DNA of 61,134 bases, taken from the NCBI RefSeq assembly GCF_009864005.1, contig NZ_WEZQ01000018.1:1-61134 (forward strand), written 5' to 3'. Origin of the DNA: Furfurilactobacillus milii (GTDB lineage: Bacteria; Bacillota; Bacilli; Lactobacillales; Lactobacillaceae). This document shows positions 54,233 to 61,134 of this stretch, piece by piece. The translations under genes and the position numbers were made by a program. The notes below the pieces were generated by a model that saw only the letters and a list, made by a program, of their open reading frames with translations, made no database searches and was not told the DNA's origin. Position 1 is the stretch's first letter. The number at the start of each line of letters is the position of its first letter.

Positions 54233-54790
54233 ATGGCAGCCACCAAACATGCGCAACAAATCAAACAGGACTCGCAAGAATATCTCACCACAGCTTTACT
54301 GCAACTGTTGGAAACCAAAGACCTAGCTGAGATTACTATCGCTCAGGTCGTCCGCCGAGCCGGCGTCAGTCGCATGGCATTCTACCGAAACTTTGAAACA
54401 CTAGCGGATGTTCTGACTGCGTATTTTAAACCGCAGATTGACGCACGCTTTAATGACATCATGACCAACACGCCACAAAAGGAGAAAATAGCCGCATTAG
54501 GACAATTTTTTACGGACATGACTGATACTTTTAATCTGGCTGTCAAACGTGGATTTGAACCCATTATTCAAACTGTGTTCAACGAAAACATGGCCACTTT
54601 CTATAAGGAGACCATCAATTGGAATGATATTAGCGTTGCCCAACAAACCTACTGGGTTAAGTTCATGAGCGCCGGCGTCTACGCAATCTGGCGTGAATGG
54701 CTGAGTAACGGACAAAGGGAATCTATAGAAACAATTCATGAAATTCTAGCAAAGTTTCAACAATCAACGTTGGCGGCCCTTAAAGAGTAA
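54233..54790 (+). CDS. TetR-family regulator
   Basis: 185 aa. The helix-turn-helix LAEITIAQVVRRAGVSRMAFYRNFETLADV (about 24-55) is followed by a helical C-terminal domain. AGGAGAATTGTA precedes the ATG. Divergent from the SDR reductase. Confidence 0.88.
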   Translation: MAATKHAQQIKQDSQEYLTTALLQLLETKDLAEITIAQVVRRAGVSRMAFYRNFETLADVLTAYFKPQIDARFNDIMTNTPQKEKIAALGQFFTDMTDTFNLAVKRGFEPIIQTVFNENMATFYKETINWNDISVAQQTYWVKFMSAGVYAIWREWLSNGQRESIETIHEILAKFQQSTLAALKE

Positions 54791-54893
54791 AAACCTTTCT
54801 ATGTCGTCCAAGGATGTCAATCAATGATCAGCCTAATGATTGCTTTTCCATAATAACGCTGGTATTATCACACTAAAATTGAAATGCGTCGTC

Positions 54894-54932
54894 AAACCCC
54901 CATCATTATTGGCGAATGATGGGGGTTTATTT
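54894..54932 (+). terminator. Terminator
   Basis: CCCCCATCATT pairs with AATGATGGGGG, followed by TTTATTTTG, after the TetR gene. Confidence 0.88.
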
Positions 54933-54956
54933 TGCGCTTATTTACATAACGCTATC

Positions 54957-55910
54957 CTATGGCAAATCATTTCCTGCCGCAAAGTATACGTCGTACCATT
55001 CTTGCTTAGTGAGATCGACGTCGGCACCTTTGGCACTATCAACAATGTGTGCCGGAGTCATTGTACCTAACAACACTTGCATGTTAGCTGGGTGACGTAA
55101 AATCCAGGCTGTGGCAATAGCATTCTTAGAAACATCGTACTTTTCAGCCAGTTCTTGTAGTTTGTCATTTAACTCTTTGAACTTATCGTTATTAATGAAC
55201 GTTCCATCGAAGAAACCGTACTGGAATGGTGACCATGTCTGGACAGTCATATGCTTACGACGTGAATATTCTAACAGTCCGCCATCATGCATTACACTGC
55301 GATCGTCCGTCATGTTGACGTGCAATCCTTCATCGATCATGCCAGAATGCATAATGCTGAACTGTAATTGGTTGATGAGCAAACGTTGACTCGTTGCTGC
55401 TTGCAACATTTCAATTTGTTCAGGATTGAAGTTTGATACACCAAAATGACGCACCTTACCAGAGGCCTGCAGTTCATCGAAGGCAGCTGCCACTTCGTCA
55501 GGCTCCATCAGTGGATCTGGCCGGTGCAACAGAAAGGCATCTAAATAATCAATGCCCATCCGTTCCAAGATACCATCAACTGATTCAATCAAGTGCTGCT
55601 TTGAAAAATCATAACGTTGGCCAAACACAAAACTGCCATGACTGCGAGCAGGATCAAAAATAATCCCACCCTTCGATTGAATGTAGAGCTGATCACGTTT
55701 GACAGATGACTTTGCCAAAGCCTGTTTGAAGACCTTTTCAGAATTACCCATCCCATAAATATCAGCTGAATCAATGTAATTGATGCCAGCGTCAAACGCA
55801 CTGTCTAGCGTTTTTGCAGCGTCGTCAGCGGATAATGCTTCCATTCGCATAATTCCCAAGGCGACTGCGGATGCCTTAAAGTCGGTACCGCCAATGTTGC
55901 GTTGTTTCAT
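54957..55910 (-). CDS. Aldo/keto reductase
   Basis: 317 aa, YdhF-like NADPH-dependent oxidoreductase. Catalytic Asp and Tyr lie in NYIDSADIYGMGNSEK, Lys in YIQSKGGI and His in FLLHRPDPLMEP; the GVSNFNPEQ motif is present. GGAGGAAAAACT precedes the ATG. Its promoter carries a G9 tract (see 55952-55984). Confidence 0.92.
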   Translation of the reverse strand: MKQRNIGGTDFKASAVALGIMRMEALSADDAAKTLDSAFDAGINYIDSADIYGMGNSEKVFKQALAKSSVKRDQLYIQSKGGIIFDPARSHGSFVFGQRYDFSKQHLIESVDGILERMGIDYLDAFLLHRPDPLMEPDEVAAAFDELQASGKVRHFGVSNFNPEQIEMLQAATSQRLLINQLQFSIMHSGMIDEGLHVNMTDDRSVMHDGGLLEYSRRKHMTVQTWSPFQYGFFDGTFINNDKFKELNDKLQELAEKYDVSKNAIATAWILRHPANMQVLLGTMTPAHIVDSAKGADVDLTKQEWYDVYFAAGNDLP

Positions 55911-55951
55911 AGTTTTTCCTCCAAATCAAAAGTTATTGTGTATTCGCCTCA

Positions 55952-55984
55952 ACTATAAAACTAACAATGGGGGGGGGCGGTCAA
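55952..55984 (-). promoter_or_regulatory. Promoter region of the aldo/keto reductase with a C9 tract in the spacer
   Basis: On the minus strand TTGACC (55979-55984) is followed by a G, nine C's (55969-55977) and, 21 bp from the -35, TATAGT (55952-55957). The spacer is longer than the optimal 17 unless the tract is shorter. The rest of the gap to 56263 holds the promoter and palindrome of the MarR gene. Confidence 0.45.
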
Positions 55985-56153
55985 GTGGTTGCCCCTGTTA
56001 TGGAACCTTTAAATCAACAAACCGATTTCAACGCCGTAACTAACCTTGTTAAAAACAGTCCCCTCTAGTTAGCCAAATAGAAAACCGTCAAAAAGCCGTC
56101 CCATCAAGGCGTGATGAATCATTAACTGACTTAATAAGTAAACTGAACATCGC

Positions 56154-56177
56154 CAAATACAAAAAGATTTGTATTTG
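56154..56177. promoter_or_regulatory. Palindrome upstream of the MarR gene
   Basis: CAAATACAAA and TTTGTATTTG form perfect 10-bp arms around AAGA. A promoter follows: TTGCGC and TATAAT 17 bp apart (the -10 at about 56223-56228). Likely operator of the MarR protein. Confidence 0.6.
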
Positions 56178-56263
56178 CGAAGTTTTTGATAATTGCTTGC
56201 TTGCGCAAATAAATCTTTGGCTTTATAATTCTAAACACTAAAAAGGTAAGGAAGGTGAAACCA

Positions 56264-56686
56264 ATGCTGGCAACAGATGACGGGATTTTAGCACAACTCA
56301 ATATTGTTTCTCGCAAGTTGCAGATGCAGTTAAACAATGAACTCATGCCGCTTCAACTAACCGCCAGTAACTACTATTTTCTCTTAAAACTGAACCTGGT
56401 AGGACAAATGACACAGGATCAGTTATTTCACCAGATTTATCTCAGTCCAAGCAACGTCACGCGTCGTTTGGATGAACTGATCCGGCTGGGACTAGTCAAA
56501 AAGACCCGGGCCACAGATGATAAACGATCCTGGAATATCAGTTTGACCAACAAAGGCACTCGTTTGATTCCAGCTCTTAAACATGTGTTGGCCCACATTA
56601 ATCAGGAAAGTTTAGGCGCCCTGTCTGCAGCACAGGTGGACGCGTTTACAGAGTCTTTAGTCCAAATTGCCGTTAGTTTAACGTAA
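56264..56686 (+). CDS. MarR-family regulator
   Basis: 140 aa. The winged helix MTQDQLFHQIYLSPSNVTRRLDELIRLGLV with KTRATDDKRSWNISLTNKG is typical. ATG at 56264 is preferred to the GTG nine bases earlier (AAGGAAGG at the right distance). First gene of a cassette that includes two paralogous unknown proteins and an MFS exporter. Confidence 0.87.
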   Translation: MLATDDGILAQLNIVSRKLQMQLNNELMPLQLTASNYYFLLKLNLVGQMTQDQLFHQIYLSPSNVTRRLDELIRLGLVKKTRATDDKRSWNISLTNKGTRLIPALKHVLAHINQESLGALSAAQVDAFTESLVQIAVSLT

Positions 56687-56703
56687 TTAAGGAGGCATAC
56701 CTG

Positions 56704-57285
56704 ATGACAAAATTTGTTGATATTCACCATGAACCAAACAAGATGTTGACGTTACCAGATGACTTCGTGGAAGTCGCCCGTGATCTACGCCCACGAAATC
56801 ACAAAACCGTGACGGTAATTCGCTATCAACGTGCTGGCAAAGTCGTTCCAAACAATGCCCACGTCACAGTCATCTTCGGCAACGACGGTCGGCTACTAAG
56901 CTACAACAACTTCAGTATCGATAGTGACGCACCGTTGCCACGTGGCGAAGAAGCATTACAGATTGCACAACAAACCTTTGAATTGATTGATCCGAACTTT
57001 GCTCGCCATTTGCGCTTCATGCGCATTGATAAGCAAACACGAACGTTTACAGAAGGTGGCCGAACCGTTCAAACACCAATTCTCTGGGTCAAATTCTCAC
57101 ACCGTAATGGCTCATATAACTGGGTTTCTGTAGGGCCCGGCGGACAAATCGTTGAAGTTGAGCGTGACTCCCGCTGGAACTACCTACTCTCCCGCCGTTC
57201 AACCGAAGAGTGGAACTTTGACGACTGGGTTTTGGTTCGTGAAGGCAAACGCCGGCAATTACCGGCACCACAGCCATTGGGCTAG
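56704..57285 (+). CDS. Hypothetical protein, PepSY/YcdB-like pattern, paralogue 1
   Basis: 193 aa. Not recognised as a named protein. No signal peptide. Conserved blocks shared with the protein at 59076-59660: NNAHVTVI, LSYNNFS or ISYNNFS, FMRID then TRTFT, TPILWVKF then NGSYNWVS, and EEWNFDDWVL or EEWNLDDWVL. The G-R-L-x-S-Y-N motif followed by EALQIAQQTF resembles PepSY/YcdB-type folds. AGGAGG precedes the ATG, 17 nt after the MarR gene. Confidence 0.8.
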   Translation: MTKFVDIHHEPNKMLTLPDDFVEVARDLRPRNHKTVTVIRYQRAGKVVPNNAHVTVIFGNDGRLLSYNNFSIDSDAPLPRGEEALQIAQQTFELIDPNFARHLRFMRIDKQTRTFTEGGRTVQTPILWVKFSHRNGSYNWVSVGPGGQIVEVERDSRWNYLLSRRSTEEWNFDDWVLVREGKRRQLPAPQPLG

Positions 57286-57351
57286 CACCATCGGCCCTGC
57301 TCCGCTCACTATTTTCCGTTTGAAACCACACAATTCCAAGGAGGCATCATC

Positions 57352-57564
57352 ATGTTAAACGAAGATAAGTACGATTACGATGTCGAACGCTTAGGCCAAT
57401 TGCGGGATGAACTGCAACGTCTCGAAGACAACGATTACGTCACCGCTTACTACAAGGGCTACAGTTCAGAAGGCCTAACGCTGGATGAAGTTCGGGACAC
57501 CATCAAGGATCTCGAGCAGCAGATTCGCCAACTGGAACGTGAACTCGATGAAGACGGCGAATAA
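57352..57564 (+). CDS. Small acidic coiled-coil protein
   Basis: 70 aa, strongly acidic, mostly helical: LGQLRDELQRLEDNDYV and TIKDLEQQIRQLERELDEDGE form heptad-like coils around a short loop with YYKGYSSEGL. AAGGAGG precedes the ATG. Lies between paralogue 1 and the MFS exporter; no known family recognised. Confidence 0.75.
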   Translation: MLNEDKYDYDVERLGQLRDELQRLEDNDYVTAYYKGYSSEGLTLDEVRDTIKDLEQQIRQLERELDEDGE

Positions 57565-57631
57565 CCGCCTGTCCCCGTCCACTTTACACAATCCTGTTTA
57601 AAAAATAGGTGAAAGAAAGGAAGTGGGACCG

Positions 57632-59047
57632 TTGCTTAAAAGATGGCTTATTTTAAGTATTCTCGGCTCATTCTTCTTCATGGTCATCATTGACGGTAGC
57701 ATCGTCAGTATCGCCATTCCGACCATTGCAAGAGATTTGAGCGTTTCAACAAACGCAACAACGACCATTATCGGCATTTACCTTATCACTATCAGTGCGT
57801 TGCTACTATTCTTTGGGCAACTTGGCGATCAACTCGGTCGACCATTTATCTTTGAAATTGGGACTGCGTTGTTCCTGATTGGTTCGGGTCTTGCCGGTTT
57901 TGGCATCAACTTACCGTTTGTCCTCTTCGGTCGGTTTGTTCAGGCCGTGGGAGCCAGCATGACGATGGCCAACAGCTATGCTATCGTAACGGATACTTTT
58001 CCACCTCAGTATCTGGGACGTGCACTTGGCATTGAAGCCTTGTTCATCTCATTAGGGTCACTTGCAGGACCAGGGTTAGGCGGACTGATTTTAGCCTTCC
58101 TCCCCTGGGGGTACATTTTCTGGATCAACGTTCCGCTAGGCATCATCTGCCTCATTGCCGAATGGTTTATCTTTCCGCGACCTGGCAAGCTTTCTCGACC
58201 AAACGTAGATTGGTTGGGCGTCGGTGACTTAATCGTCTTAGCCGTTTCCTTCTTCATTGCGTCTAGTGTCATCATGACCCATCCTCTGTGGGCCACTATT
58301 GGCCTCATCATCTTCTTCGCAATGATTGCTGTGTTCGTCTATCACGAGCGCCGGGCAACGCGTCCATTATTAAACCTCAACCTGCTTAAAAACAGTGCGT
58401 TTACACAAAACATCGTTGCCGCATTGATCAGTTTTGTTGTCGGGTATTTCTTCACATTGCTGGCACCAATCTACCTGCAAATCGTGTTGAAGTATTCCAG
58501 TCAAGTCAGTGGTTTGCTGCTAATGGCTTCACCGATTGTTGCTTTAGTCGCAAACCCTATTGCCGGCACACTAACGGATAAATTCAACAAACAGCGTGTT
58601 ATGGCTGCTGGCTTAATCATCCTTCTGCTGGCTCAGACTGGCCTAGTGCTCAGCAATGGTCATGTTGAACCAATCGTCTTCATCGGTGTTTCAGCACTGA
58701 TTGCTATCGGCACGGCTGTCTTTGGCACACCAAACAACACGCTGATCATGCAAAGTGTCTCAACCGCCGACCGTGGGATGGCTGGATCGATTAACTCATT
58801 AATGCGTGAATTCGGACTCGTGTTGGGAACCACGCTATCAACACTGACCTTCTATGTTCACCTCTCGTTTGATGCCGGTCATCGAACAACCACCGCTATC
58901 GGTCAGTCTGCAGCTAATATTATTGCCGCACAACGAACCGCCTATCTATTTGGTTTATTGCTCTTAGCTGGTGCAGGTATCATTGTGTTCAACCGTGCAC
59001 GCAAACGGACAATTGCTAAAAACGCTAATCTTGCTCACCAACACTAA
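57632..59047 (+). CDS. MFS exporter (DHA2 type)
   Basis: 471 aa, 14 predicted helices. Helix 1 holds FFMVIIDGSIVSIAIPTIA (motif D1), helix 5 motif C is SLAGPGLGGLILAFLPWG. The start is uncertain: TTG at 57632 has AGGAAG 8 nt upstream, whereas GTG at 57623 overlaps that RBS; TTG is preferred. Fourth gene of the MarR cassette, followed 28 nt later by paralogue 2. Confidence 0.88.
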   Translation: MLKRWLILSILGSFFFMVIIDGSIVSIAIPTIARDLSVSTNATTTIIGIYLITISALLLFFGQLGDQLGRPFIFEIGTALFLIGSGLAGFGINLPFVLFGRFVQAVGASMTMANSYAIVTDTFPPQYLGRALGIEALFISLGSLAGPGLGGLILAFLPWGYIFWINVPLGIICLIAEWFIFPRPGKLSRPNVDWLGVGDLIVLAVSFFIASSVIMTHPLWATIGLIIFFAMIAVFVYHERRATRPLLNLNLLKNSAFTQNIVAALISFVVGYFFTLLAPIYLQIVLKYSSQVSGLLLMASPIVALVANPIAGTLTDKFNKQRVMAAGLIILLLAQTGLVLSNGHVEPIVFIGVSALIAIGTAVFGTPNNTLIMQSVSTADRGMAGSINSLMREFGLVLGTTLSTLTFYVHLSFDAGHRTTTAIGQSAANIIAAQRTAYLFGLLLLAGAGIIVFNRARKRTIAKNANLAHQH

Positions 59048-59075
59048 CGTCGCTTTAAAAATGGAGGATTTCCTT

Positions 59076-59660
59076 ATGACAAAGTATTTGAACGTTAACG
59101 GTAAAGAAAACCGTAACCTTGTTATCCCAGATGATTTTGTTGCAGTTAGCCGTGAACAACACCCTCGTAATGGGGAACAGGTAACCGTCGTTCGCTACCA
59201 AAAGGAAGGCCCGGTAGTCCTCAACAACGCTCACGTAACGGTTATTTACGGAAGCGACAACCGCCTCATCAGCTACAACAACTTCAGTTTTGAAGAACCA
59301 GGCAACTTGCCAAGAAGCCAACAAGCAATCAACCTTGCGACTCAGGTCTTTCAATCCATTGATTCAGCTTACGCTCATCAACTGAGCTTCATGCGCATTG
59401 ACCAAGAAACGCGCACCTTCACCAATGATGCTGGTCAACTCGTAACCACACCGATTCTGTGGGTCAAGTTCGCTCATCACAACGGTTCCTATAATTGGGT
59501 CTCAATTGGACCAAACAACGAAATTGTTGAAATCGAGCGCGAATCACGTTGGGACTTCGGTCAATGGCGTCGTGGAACAGAAGAGTGGAACCTTGATGAC
59601 TGGGTCTTAGCCCGCGAAGGCAAAGGACCACAGCTTAAGGCACCATCTGCACTCGCCTAA
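59076..59660 (+). CDS. Hypothetical protein, PepSY/YcdB-like pattern, paralogue 2
   Basis: 194 aa, homologous along its whole length to 56704-57285. The longest conserved run covers TTPILWVKFAHHNGSYNWVS, then EIVEIERESRW. Both lack signal peptides and membrane segments. GGAGG 8 nt before the ATG fixes the start. Its codon use is more biased (GTT, AAC, CAA, ATC) than paralogue 1, hinting at higher expression. A terminator follows. Confidence 0.82.
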   Translation: MTKYLNVNGKENRNLVIPDDFVAVSREQHPRNGEQVTVVRYQKEGPVVLNNAHVTVIYGSDNRLISYNNFSFEEPGNLPRSQQAINLATQVFQSIDSAYAHQLSFMRIDQETRTFTNDAGQLVTTPILWVKFAHHNGSYNWVSIGPNNEIVEIERESRWDFGQWRRGTEEWNLDDWVLAREGKGPQLKAPSALA

Positions 59661-59670
59661 AAGGTCTGTC

Positions 59671-59686
59671 TGTTTCACGTGTAACA
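59671..59686. promoter_or_regulatory. parS-like site, one mismatch
   Basis: TGTTTCACGTGTAACA differs from TGTTNCACGTGAAACA at one base. Intergenic, 10 nt after paralogue 2. Confidence 0.55.
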
Positions 59687-59751
59687 AAGGAATGTTTCTC
59701 AAGAACTTCCAGTTCCAAAAGACAAAAATCGTAGTGAATTTTAACTGCCAT

Positions 59752-59798
59752 AAAACGACATGTACTTAGCCACATTGAGTACATGTCGTTTTTGTTTA
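59752..59798 (+). terminator. Terminator of the MarR cassette
   Basis: AAAACGACATGTACT pairs with AGTACATGTCGTTTT, followed by TGTTT. Confidence 0.92.
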
Positions 59799-59828
59799 TA
59801 CATATCCAAACATCTGTATAGCAAATTA

Positions 59829-59908
59829 AGAAAGCGCTATCAAAAATAATAAAGTTATCTTGACACACAAATTTTTAGGGTTTATCTTGTATATGAAATC
59901 GATTTCAT
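59829..59908 (+). promoter_or_regulatory. Promoter, cre-like site and operator of the LacI gene
   Basis: AGAAAGCGCTATCA (59829-59842) is one base from a cre site. TTGACA (59860-59865) and TATCTT (59883-59888) are 17 bp apart. The perfect palindrome ATGAAATCGATTTCAT (59893-59908) lies at the transcription start, directly before the RBS AAGGCGG. Confidence 0.75.
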
Positions 59909-59923
59909 AAAGGCGGCAAAAAA

Positions 59924-60901
59924 TTGTCAAAGCAAGTTACTATTAAACAAATAGCACAATATGCGGGAGTATCAGAAGCAACCGTTTCTCGTGTTCTTAA
60001 CCAACCCGAATTGGTCAGCAAACAAACAATCCAGAAGGTTAAAGATGGGATGGACGAATTGCAGTATCGGCCGAGTGCCCTCGCACAAAGCATGCGAAAT
60101 CACACTACAAAAACTATTGGTGTGGTTATTTCAAATGTATTGAATCCATTTTTTACTACCCTCGTCCGTGGTATCGAAGATGCAGCTACTAAGCGTGGCT
60201 ACTCTGTGATTGTTTGCAACACTGACGAAAATCCAGATAAAGAACAACGTTATATCAATATGCTAGTTGATCATCAGGCAGATGGCATCATTCTGGCTAG
60301 CACCGGTAATCATGCCAACTATCATTCAATGGTCAATGACATGCCTCTCGTCTTTATCGACCGTATGCCACAAGGTAAGGATGCCAATTTATATGACACA
60401 GTTTTAGTTGATAACGAGAAGGGCAGTTTTAACGCCGCTGACGCTCTAATTAAGCAAGGCGCAACCCGCGTTAATGCCATTGTTAGCCCCGTCGCCACAA
60501 CCGGTACAGAGCGTTTAAATGGCTTCCGAAAAGCACTAACAGCTCACGATTTCCCAATTCGTGAGCAAGATATTGCACTCGATGATTACCTTGGTCAGCA
60601 CACCGCAGAATTGGCACTTAATCTCATTCAAACTAATCAGTGTGATGCTCTCTTCTGTGGTAACAATGTGATTCTAATGAATGTGCTGAAAGTCCTTAAA
60701 GAATGGCAAATTGGGGATATGAAACTAGCTGTTTTTGATGATCAACCTTGGTTTGATTTTGTTCAATATCCTATTATTTCAGTAGATCAACCAGCATATC
60801 TTATTGGTACCAAAGCTTTTATTACACTCATGGATCGCCTCGCTAATCCCGATCGCCCCGTGACGCATGATATCGTCCGGACTAAATTAGTAATTCGATA
60901 A
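59924..60901 (+). CDS. LacI-family regulator
   Basis: 325 aa. HTH: VTIKQIAQYAGVSEATVSRVLNQPELV. The periplasmic-binding-like effector domain follows (KTIGVVISNVLNPFFTTLVR to the end), RbsR/CcpA-like. The start is TTG, with AAGGCGG 7 nt upstream. The same palindrome occurs before and after the gene, so it likely represses itself and the next transcription unit. Effector unknown, probably a sugar or nucleoside. Confidence 0.92.
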   Translation: MSKQVTIKQIAQYAGVSEATVSRVLNQPELVSKQTIQKVKDGMDELQYRPSALAQSMRNHTTKTIGVVISNVLNPFFTTLVRGIEDAATKRGYSVIVCNTDENPDKEQRYINMLVDHQADGIILASTGNHANYHSMVNDMPLVFIDRMPQGKDANLYDTVLVDNEKGSFNAADALIKQGATRVNAIVSPVATTGTERLNGFRKALTAHDFPIREQDIALDDYLGQHTAELALNLIQTNQCDALFCGNNVILMNVLKVLKEWQIGDMKLAVFDDQPWFDFVQYPIISVDQPAYLIGTKAFITLMDRLANPDRPVTHDIVRTKLVIR

Positions 60902-60986
60902 TAGATTACTTTTTTAATCAAAGCTTTTGTAAGCGCTTCCTTAAGCGTATTACATAAAAATCAATTACCGATTTTTATGGTCTTTT

Positions 60987-61002
60987 ATGAAATCGATTTC
61001 AT
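60987..61002. promoter_or_regulatory. LacI-type operator, second copy
   Basis: ATGAAATCGATTTCAT, identical to the palindrome at 59893-59908, lying after the LacI gene and just before the IS30 end. It probably belonged to the promoter of the next gene, now separated by the insertion. Confidence 0.75.
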
Positions 61003-61028
61003 TTCATTAAATTAACTAACAAATATCT

Positions 61029-61134
61029 AGTCTTATGGTAGATTGCAAATTTGATCCGAATTTTTTGACAAATTAGTCAGCATCACTTGGTAAGGTGTTT
61101 GCCAGTTAAGTACTTTAAGGGGGCGTTGGTTAAT
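61029..61134 (-). mobile_element. IS30-family insertion sequence, end (partial)
   Basis: The end of an element that continues beyond the window. Terminal sequence at about 61029-61060 matches 76-107 in inverted orientation. The transposase C-terminus is encoded in it on the minus strand (61033-61134). Confidence 0.75.
61033..61134 (-). CDS. IS30-family transposase, C-terminal fragment (cut by window edge)
   Basis: The minus strand reads NQRPLKVLNWQTPYQVMLT and ends ICNLP before TAA. R-P-x-K-x-L-N-W-x-T-P-Y is the well-known end of IS30-type transposases. Catalytic residues lie outside the window. Confidence 0.85.
   Translation of the reverse strand: MNQRPLKVLNWQTPYQVMLTNLSKNSDQICNLP

Overview
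The window reads as a chromosomal segment from a member of the Lactobacillaceae. The evidence is strong AGGAGG-type ribosome binding sites, a type II-A CRISPR-Cas9 system of the Lactobacillus kind, a PyrR-attenuated pyrimidine operon, a beta-glucoside PTS, many MarR/TetR/PadR/XRE regulators and an IS30-family element. The genus cannot be fixed from the sequence alone. No rRNA, tRNA or prophage was seen.

Layout. 1-421: an IS30-like terminal sequence, a perfect parS site and a promoter region. 422-6.3 kb: an ABC exporter pair, an OhrR-like MarR regulator, a frameshifted peptide-binding lipoprotein preceded by a cysteine-rich leader peptide and terminator, and an XRE regulator with membrane segments. 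6.5-10.2 kb: a GH3 beta-glucosidase plus a PTS EIIBC whose EIIB part lacks the phosphorylatable cysteine. 10.4-14.6 kb: a Fem-type peptidyltransferase, an iron alcohol dehydrogenase with TTGTGAA-type operator repeats, a frameshifted bacteriocin-immunity-like gene and an EamA transporter. 14.67-22.3 kb: a complete type II-A CRISPR-Cas locus (22 repeats and 21 spacers of 30 nt, csn2, cas2, cas1, a tracrRNA on the opposite strand, cas9). 22.5-29.1 kb: pyrB-pyrC-carA-carB with a PyrR attenuator. 29.3-36.7 kb: a flavodoxin-fold oxidoreductase with a MerR regulator, a secreted agmatine/peptidylarginine-deiminase-like enzyme, two ABC exporters and an unknown gene. 36.9-37.8 kb: four small two-segment membrane proteins, a duplicated two-gene unit, each unit under a strong promoter carrying two TATATAACATGTTATATA-type palindromes. 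38-44 kb: a YhgE/Pip protein with TetR, a quinone oxidoreductase broken by a stop codon, and a DHA2 exporter with PadR. 44-53 kb: a methyltransferase, a SnoaL-like protein, a WYL regulator, an AlkC DNA glycosylase, an XRE regulator and SbcCD. 53-59.7 kb: a reductase/TetR pair, an aldo/keto reductase with a G9 tract in its promoter, and a MarR cassette in which two paralogous proteins of unknown function flank an MFS exporter. 59.8-61.1 kb: a LacI regulator with the same 16-bp palindrome before and after it, then the C-terminus of an IS30-type transposase.

How parts work together. The CRISPR operon (cas9-cas1-cas2-csn2, minus strand) begins just after the carB terminator and runs into the array. 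The tracrRNA comes from its own promoter between cas1 and cas9. The pyr operon makes carbamoyl phosphate and the first two committed intermediates of UMP synthesis; pyrD, pyrE and pyrF are not downstream of carB. Many transporter genes sit next to their likely regulators.

Most interesting signals: (1) a set of parS-like sites together with ATTTCCCGGGAAAT Noc-type sites, suggesting an origin-proximal, ParB/Noc-organised region; (2) a Cys-codon-rich leader peptide plus terminator before the peptide-binding lipoprotein; (3) the duplicated small-membrane-protein operons with paired palindromic operators; (4) two CRISPR spacers that differ only at synonymous positions and encode the same decapeptide; (5) the MarR cassette with paralogous unknown proteins around an exporter.
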